Shown: positions 27,653 through 35,515 of the stretch, in pieces
Numbering within the stretch: position 1 is the first letter of the stretch
Layout of the letters: each line of letters begins with the position of its first letter
NCBI GenBank assembly: GCA_044464225.1
Contig: JBIQLN010000003.1
Coordinates: 62,001 to 126,000 of the forward strand
Length of the DNA stretch: 64,000 bases
Reading direction: 5' to 3'
Source of the DNA: 66-474 sp044464225
GTDB taxonomy: Bacteria; Pseudomonadota; Gammaproteobacteria; Xanthomonadales; Rhodanobacteraceae
Translations under genes and position numbers: made by a program
The notes under the pieces: generated by a model
What the model saw: the letters and a program-made list of their open reading frames with translations, nothing else
Database searches by the model: none
Told to the model about the DNA's origin: nothing

Positions 27653-28717
27653 TTACCAGTCGTGGGAGACGCCGAAACTCGGGAGTGCGCGCCGCCCACT
27701 GCGATGGCGGGGGGTGGATCGCGCATGACCGAGCCGCAGGAACACGAGTCCCTGTCCCGACCCGCAGAGATTGGCGAGCGCCGTACGCAGTTGTGCCAAC
27801 GAGTGTCGCAGTGCGGGTTCGATCGGCACGAATCCCAGGCTGAGTACGCCTGCCGCCGCGTACGGCTGGATGGACAGGCCGTCAAGCGTGGCCTGGAGCC
27901 ACACCCGCTGCAGGGCGCGGCCGCCCGCCAGTACATCTGCCCGCGTCACCGATGGAACGACGAGAAGGCAAAGCCCAGGCGACAATCGGATCGGCAGCCA
28001 GGCCGAGCGCAAGCCGAGGACCGACGCCGCCCCCAGCCGGTTGAACGCCGCCATCAGGGCGGGCCGACGCAGGGCCTGGAAAATCGGGCGCATGGGTGCC
28101 TCGACGGCCAGGGTCGCGGGAGCCAGTCCCTCCTCGCAGGTGCGGTGCCAGCCCGCGCCAAAACGGATGCTCGAAAACAGTTCGGCGTGCAATGCCCCGC
28201 TTCGAAACCGCAGTGTTTCGGCCTCCCTGATGACTTTCAGCGCCGCGCGTTTTTCCTGCGGCGTCCGCGCCCACCAAAGACGCGCACCGGGAAGTTGCCC
28301 TGCTTGCGCGTCCAGGCGTGCCTGTACCTCGGAGGCGATGGAGCCGTGCCACGGGAAGCGGCGGTCGGTGTGGCGCTTTTCGATGGCGTCCGCCAGTGAG
28401 GGTCCGGAGGCGTCGCGTTCGACATCGCGGCGCCAACGGAGGCGGGCGACCCACCGGTCGTCCCCCTCTCCCGGGAAAGTCTGCAAATCGGCCGAATATC
28501 CCATCGACCGGCCCCGCGCGATCATGTTTTCCAAACATGCGCCGGCGGCCAGGTCGCTCAGTACGTATCGAGTGTCCGACACCTGGCCACTACGCTCCGC
28601 ATCGATGCGGAGGTCAAGATCGTCGCCGGACCACGCAAACCGCCACGGTTGCGAGTTGTCTGCCGACGGTGCGGCGATGCCCGCGCGCAGAATGCCGATT
28701 CTGGTTTGCTCGTCCAA
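27653..28717 (-). CDS. Nitroreductase-fold protein
   Basis: Probable FMN-dependent oxidoreductase of the nitroreductase-like fold, 354 residues from a TTG at 28717. The start of the fold is ILRAGIAAPSADNSQPWRF, in which the Ser/Asn/Gln/Pro/Trp cluster resembles the flavin-binding N-terminus of this family. A later EKRHTDRRFP segment and LSPGLCLLVVPS fit the core. The same frame is open to an ATG at 28960, but those 81 extra codons are compositionally odd and unlike the family, so the start is uncertain. ThiF-like and nitroreductase-like domains occur together in Rv1355c/MoeY-type proteins of mycobacteria, which supports a joint function with the gene at 25256. The substrate is unknown. Confidence 0.7.
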   Translation of the reverse strand: MDEQTRIGILRAGIAAPSADNSQPWRFAWSGDDLDLRIDAERSGQVSDTRYVLSDLAAGACLENMIARGRSMGYSADLQTFPGEGDDRWVARLRWRRDVERDASGPSLADAIEKRHTDRRFPWHGSIASEVQARLDAQAGQLPGARLWWARTPQEKRAALKVIREAETLRFRSGALHAELFSSIRFGAGWHRTCEEGLAPATLAVEAPMRPIFQALRRPALMAAFNRLGAASVLGLRSAWLPIRLSPGLCLLVVPSVTRADVLAGGRALQRVWLQATLDGLSIQPYAAAGVLSLGFVPIEPALRHSLAQLRTALANLCGSGQGLVFLRLGHARSTPRHRSGRRALPSFGVSHDW

Positions 28718-29600
28718 AGCGTGTACCCGTACCGTTCCTTGTCGCGCTCTCGTCGCCGTGCACGCAGGCGATCCGCTGAAACACGAACCACGAGCACTAT
28801 ACGTCGGTTGATCCGACGCGCCAATGGCGATCCGACCGTGCAGCGTCACATGGCTTGGGCCAGGGTGTAGCGCCCTGGAGCTGCCACTGCATGCCGATGC
28901 AAGTCTGATTCGATGGGAACGATCGGCCGCGAAACGATGCCATTCATTCAGCCAACTCATTTCCGACAGTACTGTGAAGATGTTTCCGGGCGCGAAACAA
29001 AACGTTCCGTGAACGCAATTCCCAATTCGGGAAATTTCTCCGCATTCCTGGGGCGGAATCGGACGTGGTTAACACAATCACAGCATTCCGAGTTGCAAAA
29101 TGTCACGAAAGGGGGTGCAGCGGCTAGACAGGAAGCTAGTCGTTTTTGAGCGACCGATGGGGAAGGATGACCCGCGGCGCGTTTGGTCAGGTTTCGTCGC
29201 TCAACCCGTGAACGCCTCCCCAGCTCGCAAAGCTGCTCGTGGTCGAGAGCCACAGAGCATCGCGACATCCACCTACGCCAGGCGCAATTGTGCCGTCGTA
29301 CATCCCGCGAACTCGCGACGGTGTCGACGCAGCATGCGCGTCACCGGCATCTTTCCCACGCGCAGCGCAAGTTCTCCCATTGCCGAAAGCCCGTCTCCCG
29401 ACCCGAGGAGGCGCTGGACATTCGCAGGCAGCAAAGTGCCGTTCCGCGTGTACACCGGATTCCAGATCGCGTTCCGAACGCAACCATTGCAGCACCGGCG
29501 CCACCGTCTTGTTCGACGCCGGCAAACAAGGGGACCACGTCCATGCCGTCAAGGGAGCGGCATGCCTTGAAACAACGTACAGCGGATCGGCGCTCGAAAC
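28718..29600. other. Large divergent spacer with short palindromes
   Basis: 883 bp separate the nitroreductase-like gene from the FeeM-like gene. The stretch 28960-29110 is clearly lower in GC than its neighbours and contains small palindromes: CGTTC-CGT-GAACG at 29003-29015, TTCCC-N5-GGGAA at 29019-29033 and ATTCC-N6-GGAAT at 29043-29058. These look regulatory. From 29190 to 29600 several overlapping open frames exist on both strands, but none looks like a protein family I can name, so I call no gene. Confidence 0.45.
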
Positions 29601-30422
29601 ATGCACGCACTCACATCTTCAAAAACGCCTGACAAAGTCATCGACATCACGGCGCGCCTCGCGCGTTCGGCCAAGCGCAGCAGCGAACCACCGTGTTCGT
29701 GCGCAACCACCCTCGAGCACGTGCAATCGGCCTGGCGATTGGTCTACGACCGTTATTCGGAAATGGGACTGATCGACCGGAATCCGTTCGGCATCCATGC
29801 CGTTCCCACCGCCGTGGGCGAGCACGCCTGCGTCATATGGGGTCCGGAGGGGCCGGAAGTCGGATACACGATGACGTTGTTCCGCGACAACCCCATGGGT
29901 CTCGCGCTGGACAGCGTGTATGCGTCGCACCTGGACGCGTTGCGGAGGAAGGGACGCCGGCTGCTGGAGGTGGGAATGCTGGCGGATCGCCGCCGCAGCG
30001 CCGCCCGCGGCATGGGCGCCTTGTTCAGCATGATGCGCTGGGCCATCCATTTCGGTTTGCACACCGACGTGACGGACATCGTGATCGGCGTGCACCCGCG
30101 GCATGCCCAGTTCTATGAGCGGTGTTACGGTTTCGAACAGTTCGCGTCACCGACCACTTACCCGCTGGTCCGGAACAACCCCGTGGTGCCTTTGCGCCTT
30201 CGCCTGCAGGAGCAGCTTGCGCAAGACGTGTTGCCGCGGGGGCTCGCCGATGCGCGCAACAACCCGGTTGCCGGCAGCGCGTTCTCGCAACGCTTCGCCT
30301 TCGAGCCGGAGCAACTGCGTGGATCACTGATCGCCGGCTTTCTGAATGACCGCTATGGCGTGGATCCGTGCCAGCAGATCGACATCGACCGGACGGACTG
30401 CAAACTCGCCCGGACGGCGTAG
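29601..30422 (+). CDS. FeeM-like N-acyl amino acid synthase (GNAT fold)
   Basis: Probable acyltransferase of 273 residues that would join a fatty acyl group from acyl-ACP to an amino acid, related to FeeM and to the PEP-CTERM/exosortase-associated acyltransferases. After a 35-residue variable N-terminus comes ATTLEHVQSAWRLVYDRYSEMGLI (36-59), the hallmark first helix shared with autoinducer synthases. Then follow VGYTMTLFRDNPMGLALDSVY, RLLEVGMLADRRR and the C-terminal GNAT motif IGVHPRHAQFYERCYGFEQF (162-181). It is divergent from the nitroreductase-like and PEP-CTERM genes and convergent with nadK. N-acyl amino acid synthases are reported to be linked to exosortase loci, so the context supports the call; the acyl chain and amino acid are unknown. 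Confidence 0.8.
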   Translation: MHALTSSKTPDKVIDITARLARSAKRSSEPPCSCATTLEHVQSAWRLVYDRYSEMGLIDRNPFGIHAVPTAVGEHACVIWGPEGPEVGYTMTLFRDNPMGLALDSVYASHLDALRRKGRRLLEVGMLADRRRSAARGMGALFSMMRWAIHFGLHTDVTDIVIGVHPRHAQFYERCYGFEQFASPTTYPLVRNNPVVPLRLRLQEQLAQDVLPRGLADARNNPVAGSAFSQRFAFEPEQLRGSLIAGFLNDRYGVDPCQQIDIDRTDCKLARTA

Positions 30423-30529
30423 GCCTCCACCCGCTTCAGCCTTGTCGAGAGGGCATCACAACCCGCCTGGCACGCGAAGCACGCGTGCCTCGCGCGGCAA
30501 GGCGCGGCCATGGATTCCGGCCGGACGGC

Positions 30530-31321
30530 TCACAACTCGAATTGCTCGTCCAGGATCCGTTGCGCCAGGCTGCGCTCCGGGTCGAACAGCAGGGTGATGG
30601 CGCGCTCGCGCGCCTGGCGCACGCGGATGGCCACCGCGTCGCGCACCTCGTGGAAATCGGCGGTGGCGCTGACCGGTCGGTGATCGGGTTCCAGCGTGCG
30701 CAATCCGACCCGTGTGGCGACCGGAAGCAACGCGCCGCGCCAGCGGCGCGGCCGGAATGGACTGATCGGGGTGAGTGCCAGCACGTTGGCATCCAGCGGG
30801 AGGATCGGGCCATGCGCGGACAGGTTGTAAGCGGTGGACCCCGCGGGCGTCGCGACCAGCAGGCCATCGCAAATCAGGTTGGCCAACTTGACTTCGCCAT
30901 TCAGCGCCACTTCGATGTGGGCGGCCTGATTGGTTTGCCGCAGCAGCGAGATTTCATTGAAGGCCAGCGCCTCGATTTCAGTACCGTCGCGCTGGGTGAC
31001 GTGCATTTCGAGCGGGTGCAGCACGGCCGGTCGCGCGGCCGCGATGCGTGCGGGCAGGTCGTCAGGGAGATAGCGGTTCATCAGGAAGCCGACGCGGCCG
31101 AGCTTCATGCCGTACACCGGCAGGCCGTGACCGAGTTGCGCGTGCAGGGTCCGCAACATGAAGCCGTCGCCCCCCAGCGCGATGATCACGTCGGCGTCGT
31201 CGGGAGACCCGGCGCCGTAGCGCTCCTCGAGCTCCTCGCAGGCGGCGCGAGCCCTGTCGGACGTGGAGGCGACGAAGGCCAGTCGTGGCGGGGCAGGGAC
31301 GGGGCGCGGAGCGGTGGCCAT
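30530..31321 (-). CDS. nadK: NAD kinase
   Basis: Phosphorylates NAD to NADP using ATP; 263 residues from the ATG at 31321, close to the usual 250-300. The signature IIALGGDGFMLRTLH (GGDG motif) is at about residues 52-66. NEISLLR and the second conserved region LICDGLLVATPAGSTAYNLSAHGPIL follow. The C-terminus carries LTPISPFRPRRW. An open frame upstream adds Gly/Pro-rich residues not seen in the family and was left out. It is followed upstream by fimX on the same strand with an 88-bp gap. Confidence 0.95.
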   Translation of the reverse strand: MATAPRPVPAPPRLAFVASTSDRARAACEELEERYGAGSPDDADVIIALGGDGFMLRTLHAQLGHGLPVYGMKLGRVGFLMNRYLPDDLPARIAAARPAVLHPLEMHVTQRDGTEIEALAFNEISLLRQTNQAAHIEVALNGEVKLANLICDGLLVATPAGSTAYNLSAHGPILPLDANVLALTPISPFRPRRWRGALLPVATRVGLRTLEPDHRPVSATADFHEVRDAVAIRVRQARERAITLLFDPERSLAQRILDEQFEL

Positions 31322-31409
31322 GGCCCCAGTTTGATCGACATTTCCGCAATCGTCCATGATTGCAGCCCCATGGCCGGTCGGAGGGCCCCTCCGGTCCCGC
31401 ATTCGCGAA

Positions 31410-33479
31410 TCAGCTCAGCGAACGCATCTCGGCCGAAGGCTCGGCAAGGAAGTTGCCCTGCGCGAAGTTCACGCCGGCCGAGAACAGCGTCGGCATGCTC
31501 GCGGCCTCCTCGATCCACTCGACCATGGTGCGTTTCCCGGCCGCGTGCGCCTGCGAGCACAACTCGCGCACCTTCAATTCGTTTTCGGAATGGTGGGCGA
31601 GATCGACGGTGAGGGCGCGATCGAGTTTCAGATAGTCCGCGTCGATGTGTTTCAGCGCCTGGAATGAATTGAGGCCGGAACCGAATTGTTCCAGCGCGAA
31701 GCCGCCGCCGCTCTTGCGCCAGCGGTCCACGAACTCGCGTGCCGGCTTGAGGCAGGTCATTACCTTGGCTTCGGGCACTTCGAATACCAGTTGCGAAGCC
31801 TTGACATCGGCCGCGGCGAGCTTGGCATCGACCCAGTCGGCCAGCTTCTCGTCATGGAGCGTGAGGGTGGACAGCTTGATGAACAGCGTGGTCGGCGCAT
31901 TCTTTCCGCTGCGCTTGCCGAGTTCGGTGATGGCGTGCTCGATCACCCAGCGATCAATGGCCAGGAGGCGGTCGTTGCGTTCGGCAATGGGCAGGAAATG
32001 CGCGGGAAGCACTTCTTCCGTCGGACCACGGATGCGCAGCAGCACCTCGTAGAACTCGCCTTCCTCGCCCTGCAGGCTCACCACCGGCTGGTAATAGAGG
32101 ATGAAACCATCTTGCGCCAGTGCGGTGTCGATCATGTCCAGCCACTGCTGCTGGCGCGCGGCTTCGGCCTTGTCCGCGGCCGCCGGGTCATGGATGTCGA
32201 CGCGATTGCCGCCCTGGCCCGAAGCCGAGCGGAGCGCATCGTCGGCCAGCGACAACAACACCTGGGATTTGGCGTTCTTCTCGCCGAGCAGGCTGCCGCC
32301 GATGCTGATGGTGAGGCTGGTGGAGCGGCCGCCCGCTTCAATGATCGCGGTCTCGACGCTGGCGCGCAGCGATTCGGCGATCTGCAGCACCTCGGCCTGG
32401 GTGCGGCCCGACAGCAGGATGCCGAAGGAGTGGTCGCCGATGCGGCCGGCGCGATCGGAAGCATGCAGGCGCTGCTTGATGGTGCCGGCGAGCTGGCGCA
32501 ACACGTCGTCGGCGCCGGTGATGCCGACGGTGTCCAGCACCGCGCGGTAGTTGTCGGGCTCGAGCAGCAGCAGCGCCTGGTCCGTGCTGCCGTCGATCGC
32601 GCGCGCCACCGCTTCGTCCACGCACTCCAGAAAATGCGTGCGGTTGGACAAGCCGGTCAACGGGTCCTGCGTCTTCAGCCGGCGCAGTTCCTCTTCGGTC
32701 GCGGTGTTGGTGGCCGGCAGGCGGAACACGATCTGCTGGCACGGCTCGCCCTCGTACGTTGCGGGCGAGAACTCCATGACCGCCTCGAAGGTGCTGCCGT
32801 CGGCGCGGCGGGCGGTGAGGTCGAGTTTCGGCGGCGGTTTCTCGCCGCGCGCGAGTCGCTTCAGCAGGTCCTTGAAGTCGGCGGTGTGTTGGGGCGCGAC
32901 CAGATCGAGGATGGTGAGTCCCTCGACGTCCTCGAAGCTTTCGAAGCCGAACATTTCCAGGTAGGCATTGTTCGCGCGAACGTGCGTGCCTTCGTGGATG
33001 TAGGCGATGGGATCGCGCGAGGAATCCAGCAATGCGTCGCAGCGGCGTTCCGATTCGCGCAAGCTGGCCTCGAGGCGGCGCACGTTCCGGCGCGTGTTCA
33101 GCGCATCGAGCTCGCGCCGCACCACGTTCTGCAGCTGGTCGTGGCGATTGCGCAGCGCGATGCCCCGCACGTTGGCGTGCGACAGGATGGCTGCGATCAC
33201 GTCATCGGTGAGTTTGTCGGCGAGTGCCAGCAGCGCCACGTCCTTGCCGGTACCGTCCAGCGCGCGGCCGATCGCGGCGAGGGAGATTTCCTTGCAGCCG
33301 GGATTGGCCAGCACCAGGTCGGGCGTGAACGATTCCAGCGAGGCGGCCAGCTCTTCTTCCGTGCCGATGCGTTGCGGGCGCAGCGCAATGCCGCTGTTGC
33401 GCAACACGCTGATGATCTGCTCGGCGTCCTCGGCCTGATCCTCGGCGATGATCAGCTTGGTGATGGGTTCGGACAACAT
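31410..33479 (-). CDS. fimX: FimX-like c-di-GMP effector (REC-PAS-degenerate GGDEF-EAL)
   Basis: Type IV pilus and twitching-motility regulator that binds cyclic di-GMP, 689 residues. Domains in order are an N-terminal receiver-like domain (about 1-130; KLIIAEDQAEDAEQIISVLRN), a PAS domain (about 150-275), a GGDEF domain (about 290-445) and an EAL domain (about 455-685). The cyclase motif GGDEF is replaced by GDHSF, and the phosphodiesterase motif EAL is EVL (YEVLLRI). Both changes match FimX, which is a receptor instead of an enzyme. The start MLSEPITKLII at 33479 gives the family length. It lies beside nadK, with epmB farther upstream on the same strand. No pil genes are adjacent. Confidence 0.88.
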   Translation of the reverse strand: MLSEPITKLIIAEDQAEDAEQIISVLRNSGIALRPQRIGTEEELAASLESFTPDLVLANPGCKEISLAAIGRALDGTGKDVALLALADKLTDDVIAAILSHANVRGIALRNRHDQLQNVVRRELDALNTRRNVRRLEASLRESERRCDALLDSSRDPIAYIHEGTHVRANNAYLEMFGFESFEDVEGLTILDLVAPQHTADFKDLLKRLARGEKPPPKLDLTARRADGSTFEAVMEFSPATYEGEPCQQIVFRLPATNTATEEELRRLKTQDPLTGLSNRTHFLECVDEAVARAIDGSTDQALLLLEPDNYRAVLDTVGITGADDVLRQLAGTIKQRLHASDRAGRIGDHSFGILLSGRTQAEVLQIAESLRASVETAIIEAGGRSTSLTISIGGSLLGEKNAKSQVLLSLADDALRSASGQGGNRVDIHDPAAADKAEAARQQQWLDMIDTALAQDGFILYYQPVVSLQGEEGEFYEVLLRIRGPTEEVLPAHFLPIAERNDRLLAIDRWVIEHAITELGKRSGKNAPTTLFIKLSTLTLHDEKLADWVDAKLAAADVKASQLVFEVPEAKVMTCLKPAREFVDRWRKSGGGFALEQFGSGLNSFQALKHIDADYLKLDRALTVDLAHHSENELKVRELCSQAHAAGKRTMVEWIEEAASMPTLFSAGVNFAQGNFLAEPSAEMRSLS

Positions 33480-33656
33480 GGACGGCCTTGCTGAGTTCTC
33501 TTCTATCGTTGCGTACGGACGCTCGAGCGGCGACCGCGATGCCCGTGCGCCAGCGCCGGCTTGTGTCGATGCCAATCCCCGCCGGGCCCGTTCCGGTCCC
33601 CTTCCGGGCCAAGCAGGCTTTGTACCCGATCGACAGCGATTCCGCCAGCGGATGCG

Positions 33657-34667
33657 TCACAAGGGGTGCTTGCCCGTTTCGCCCGCCACTTCACGCACCA
33701 GTTTCGGCACAAGATACCCCGGAAGCCGTGCACGCAACGTGCCCAGCAGTTCCCTCGCCCGCGCGTCGCTTACCTCGAAATGCGCCGCGCCTCGCACGCG
33801 GTCGAGCTGGTGCAGGTAGTAGGGCAGCACGCCGAAGGCAAACAGTCGCTCGGAAAGTTCGACCAGCGCATCGGCATCGTCGTTGATCCTGCGCAGCAGC
33901 ACCGACTGGTTGAGCAGCGTCGCCCCGGCTTCGCGCAAACGCGCGCAGGCCGCGCCAACGCTCGCATCCAGCTCGTCCGGATGGTTGGCGTGGAGCACCA
34001 CGACCCGCTGCAGGGGCAGGGACGAGAGCCATGCGCAGAATGCATCGTCGATGCGTTCGGGCAATACCACCGGCAGCCGTGAATGGATGCGCAGGCGGAC
34101 CACGTGGGGCAGGCCCCGCAGTGCGTCCGTGAGATCTGTCAACTTTTGTGTCGAAAGCACCAATGGGTCGCCGCCGGACAGGATCACTTCGCGGATCGAG
34201 GGGTCGTTCGCCAGGCACTCGACGGCTGCGCGCCAGGCGTTCGCGGCGGCCAGTTCTTCCGCGTAGGGGAAATGCCGGCGAAAGCAATAGCGGCAGTTCA
34301 CGGCGCAGGAACCCGCCGCGATCAGCAGCGCGCGGCCGTCGTACTTGTGCAGGACGCCGTGTGCGGCGATGGCCTCGAGATCGCCGACCGCGTCGTTGCT
34401 GAAACCGGCCGCCTCATCCAGCTCGGCCATCTGCGGCAGTACCTGCAGCAGCAGTGGATCATGCGGGTCGCCCCGTCGCATCCGCGCAACGAAACCACGC
34501 GGCACCTTCAATGCAAACCCGGCATCGCCGGCCGGCAACTTCTCCGCCAACTGCGGCAGGCCGACCAGTGCCAGCAGTTCGCGCGGATCGGTGACCGCGT
34601 CGCGCAGCGACTGGCGCCAGTCGGGCATGGTTTCCGGCTGCGTGATCGGGTCGATTGCGGTTATCAT
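33657..34667 (-). CDS. epmB: EF-P lysine 2,3-aminomutase EpmB
   Basis: Radical-SAM enzyme that converts (S)-alpha-lysine to (R)-beta-lysine for attachment to Lys34 of elongation factor P. It has 336 residues. The iron-sulfur motif CAVNCRYCFRRHFPY gives the CxxxCxxC signature, and GGDPLVLSTQKL and LHANHPDELD are typical of the KamA/EpmB group, as is the C-terminal PLP-binding region. It is divergent from efp with 112 bp between them, the usual genomic pairing. EpmA, the ligase of the pathway, is not in the window. Confidence 0.94.
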   Translation of the reverse strand: MITAIDPITQPETMPDWRQSLRDAVTDPRELLALVGLPQLAEKLPAGDAGFALKVPRGFVARMRRGDPHDPLLLQVLPQMAELDEAAGFSNDAVGDLEAIAAHGVLHKYDGRALLIAAGSCAVNCRYCFRRHFPYAEELAAANAWRAAVECLANDPSIREVILSGGDPLVLSTQKLTDLTDALRGLPHVVRLRIHSRLPVVLPERIDDAFCAWLSSLPLQRVVVLHANHPDELDASVGAACARLREAGATLLNQSVLLRRINDDADALVELSERLFAFGVLPYYLHQLDRVRGAAHFEVSDARARELLGTLRARLPGYLVPKLVREVAGETGKHPL

Positions 34668-34779
34668 GGCGGGCTTGGGCCCAAACCTTCACGGGCTCGG
34701 TAAACCCCTCATTCTAGGTCAGTCGTCCGGTCAGGGCCATTGCGGCTCGGGCGGCGCCTCGCATCCACGGAGCATTTAA

Positions 34780-35346
34780 ATGGCCAGTTATGGTCTCAAC
34801 GACGTCAAGAACGGTTTGAAGATCATCGTGGACGGTGATCCCTACGTCATCGTCGGTGCGGATTTCATCAAGCCCGGCAAGGGCCAGGCGTTCACGCGCA
34901 TCAAGATCCGCAACCTCAAGAACGGCCGCACCACCGAAAAGACCATGAAGGCGACCGACAGCGTCGAAGGCGCCGACGTCGTCGATACCGACATGCAGTA
35001 CCTCTACAACGACGGGGAGTTCTGGCATTTCATGGATCCCGCCAGCTACGAACAGCACACCGCCGACAAGAATGCCGTCGGCGATGCCGCGCAATGGCTG
35101 AAGGGCGAAGAGGAGTGCATCGTCACATTCTGGAATGGCGTGCCGCTGTCGGTCGCGCCGCCCAACTTCGTGGAATTGAAGATCACCGAGACCGATCCCG
35201 GCCTGCGCGGCGACACCTCGGGCGGCGGCGGCAAACCCGCCACGCTGGAGACCGGCGCGGTGGTGCGCGTGCCGCTGTTCGTGAACCAGGATGAAGTGAT
35301 CAAGGTCGACACCCGAACCGGCGAATATGTCAGCCGGGTGAAGTGA
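34780..35346 (+). CDS. efp: Elongation factor P
   Basis: Translation factor that relieves ribosome stalling at consecutive prolines, 188 residues. The N-terminal KOW-like domain carries the modification site FIKPGKGQAF with Lys34, the residue that EpmA and EpmB beta-lysylate. Two OB domains follow (EFWHFMDPASYEQ and TLETGAVVRVPLFVNQDEVIKVDTRTGEY). Lys34 together with the divergent epmB indicates the beta-lysine pathway, not rhamnosylation, which uses Arg32. A dispersed repeat follows the stop. Confidence 0.97.
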   Translation: MASYGLNDVKNGLKIIVDGDPYVIVGADFIKPGKGQAFTRIKIRNLKNGRTTEKTMKATDSVEGADVVDTDMQYLYNDGEFWHFMDPASYEQHTADKNAVGDAAQWLKGEEECIVTFWNGVPLSVAPPNFVELKITETDPGLRGDTSGGGGKPATLETGAVVRVPLFVNQDEVIKVDTRTGEYVSRVK

Positions 35347-35378
35347 TTGATTCGCAGGTTGCACAAACTCCCACAACG

Positions 35379-35495
35379 TCGTCATTCCGGGGCTGCCGCG
35401 GCTTTGTCGCGGCAGAACCCGGAACCCAGCGTCCTCGCTGATCGGAGCCAAGGCACTGGGTTTCGGATCGCGGCTTCGCCGCCTCCGGAATGACG
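35379..35495. repeat. HSRESGNP-type dispersed repeat element, copy 2
   Basis: A 117-bp element between efp and the deaminase gene with inverted ends TCGTCATTCCGG (35379-35390) and TCCGGAATGACG (35484-35495). Internal pairs include GCCGCGGC/GTCGCGGC and CGCGGCTTCGCCG. It shares end sequence and layout with copy 1 (5479-5580) but is intergenic here, the normal location for such elements. Confidence 0.8.
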
Positions 35496-35515
35496 CCAAA
35501 AGCCAATCTGGCGCG

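Noticed and set aside
28718..28960. N-terminal extension of the nitroreductase-like protein to the ATG at 28960
   Set aside because: The 81 extra residues are rich in Ser, Arg, His and Cys, have no match to the fold and no clear ribosome-binding site; kept only as an alternative start.
29187..29610. Overlapping minus-strand frames (29187-29606, 29341-29610, 29273-29455) that might be a frameshifted gene before the FeeM-like gene; one segment (QRLLGSGDGLSAMGELAL) faintly resembles a chorismate-lyase-like pattern
   Set aside because: The likeness is short and needs a frame change to build a protein; each frame is rich in Arg, Cys or Ala like a shadow. A profile search with the conceptual fusion would be needed to accept it.
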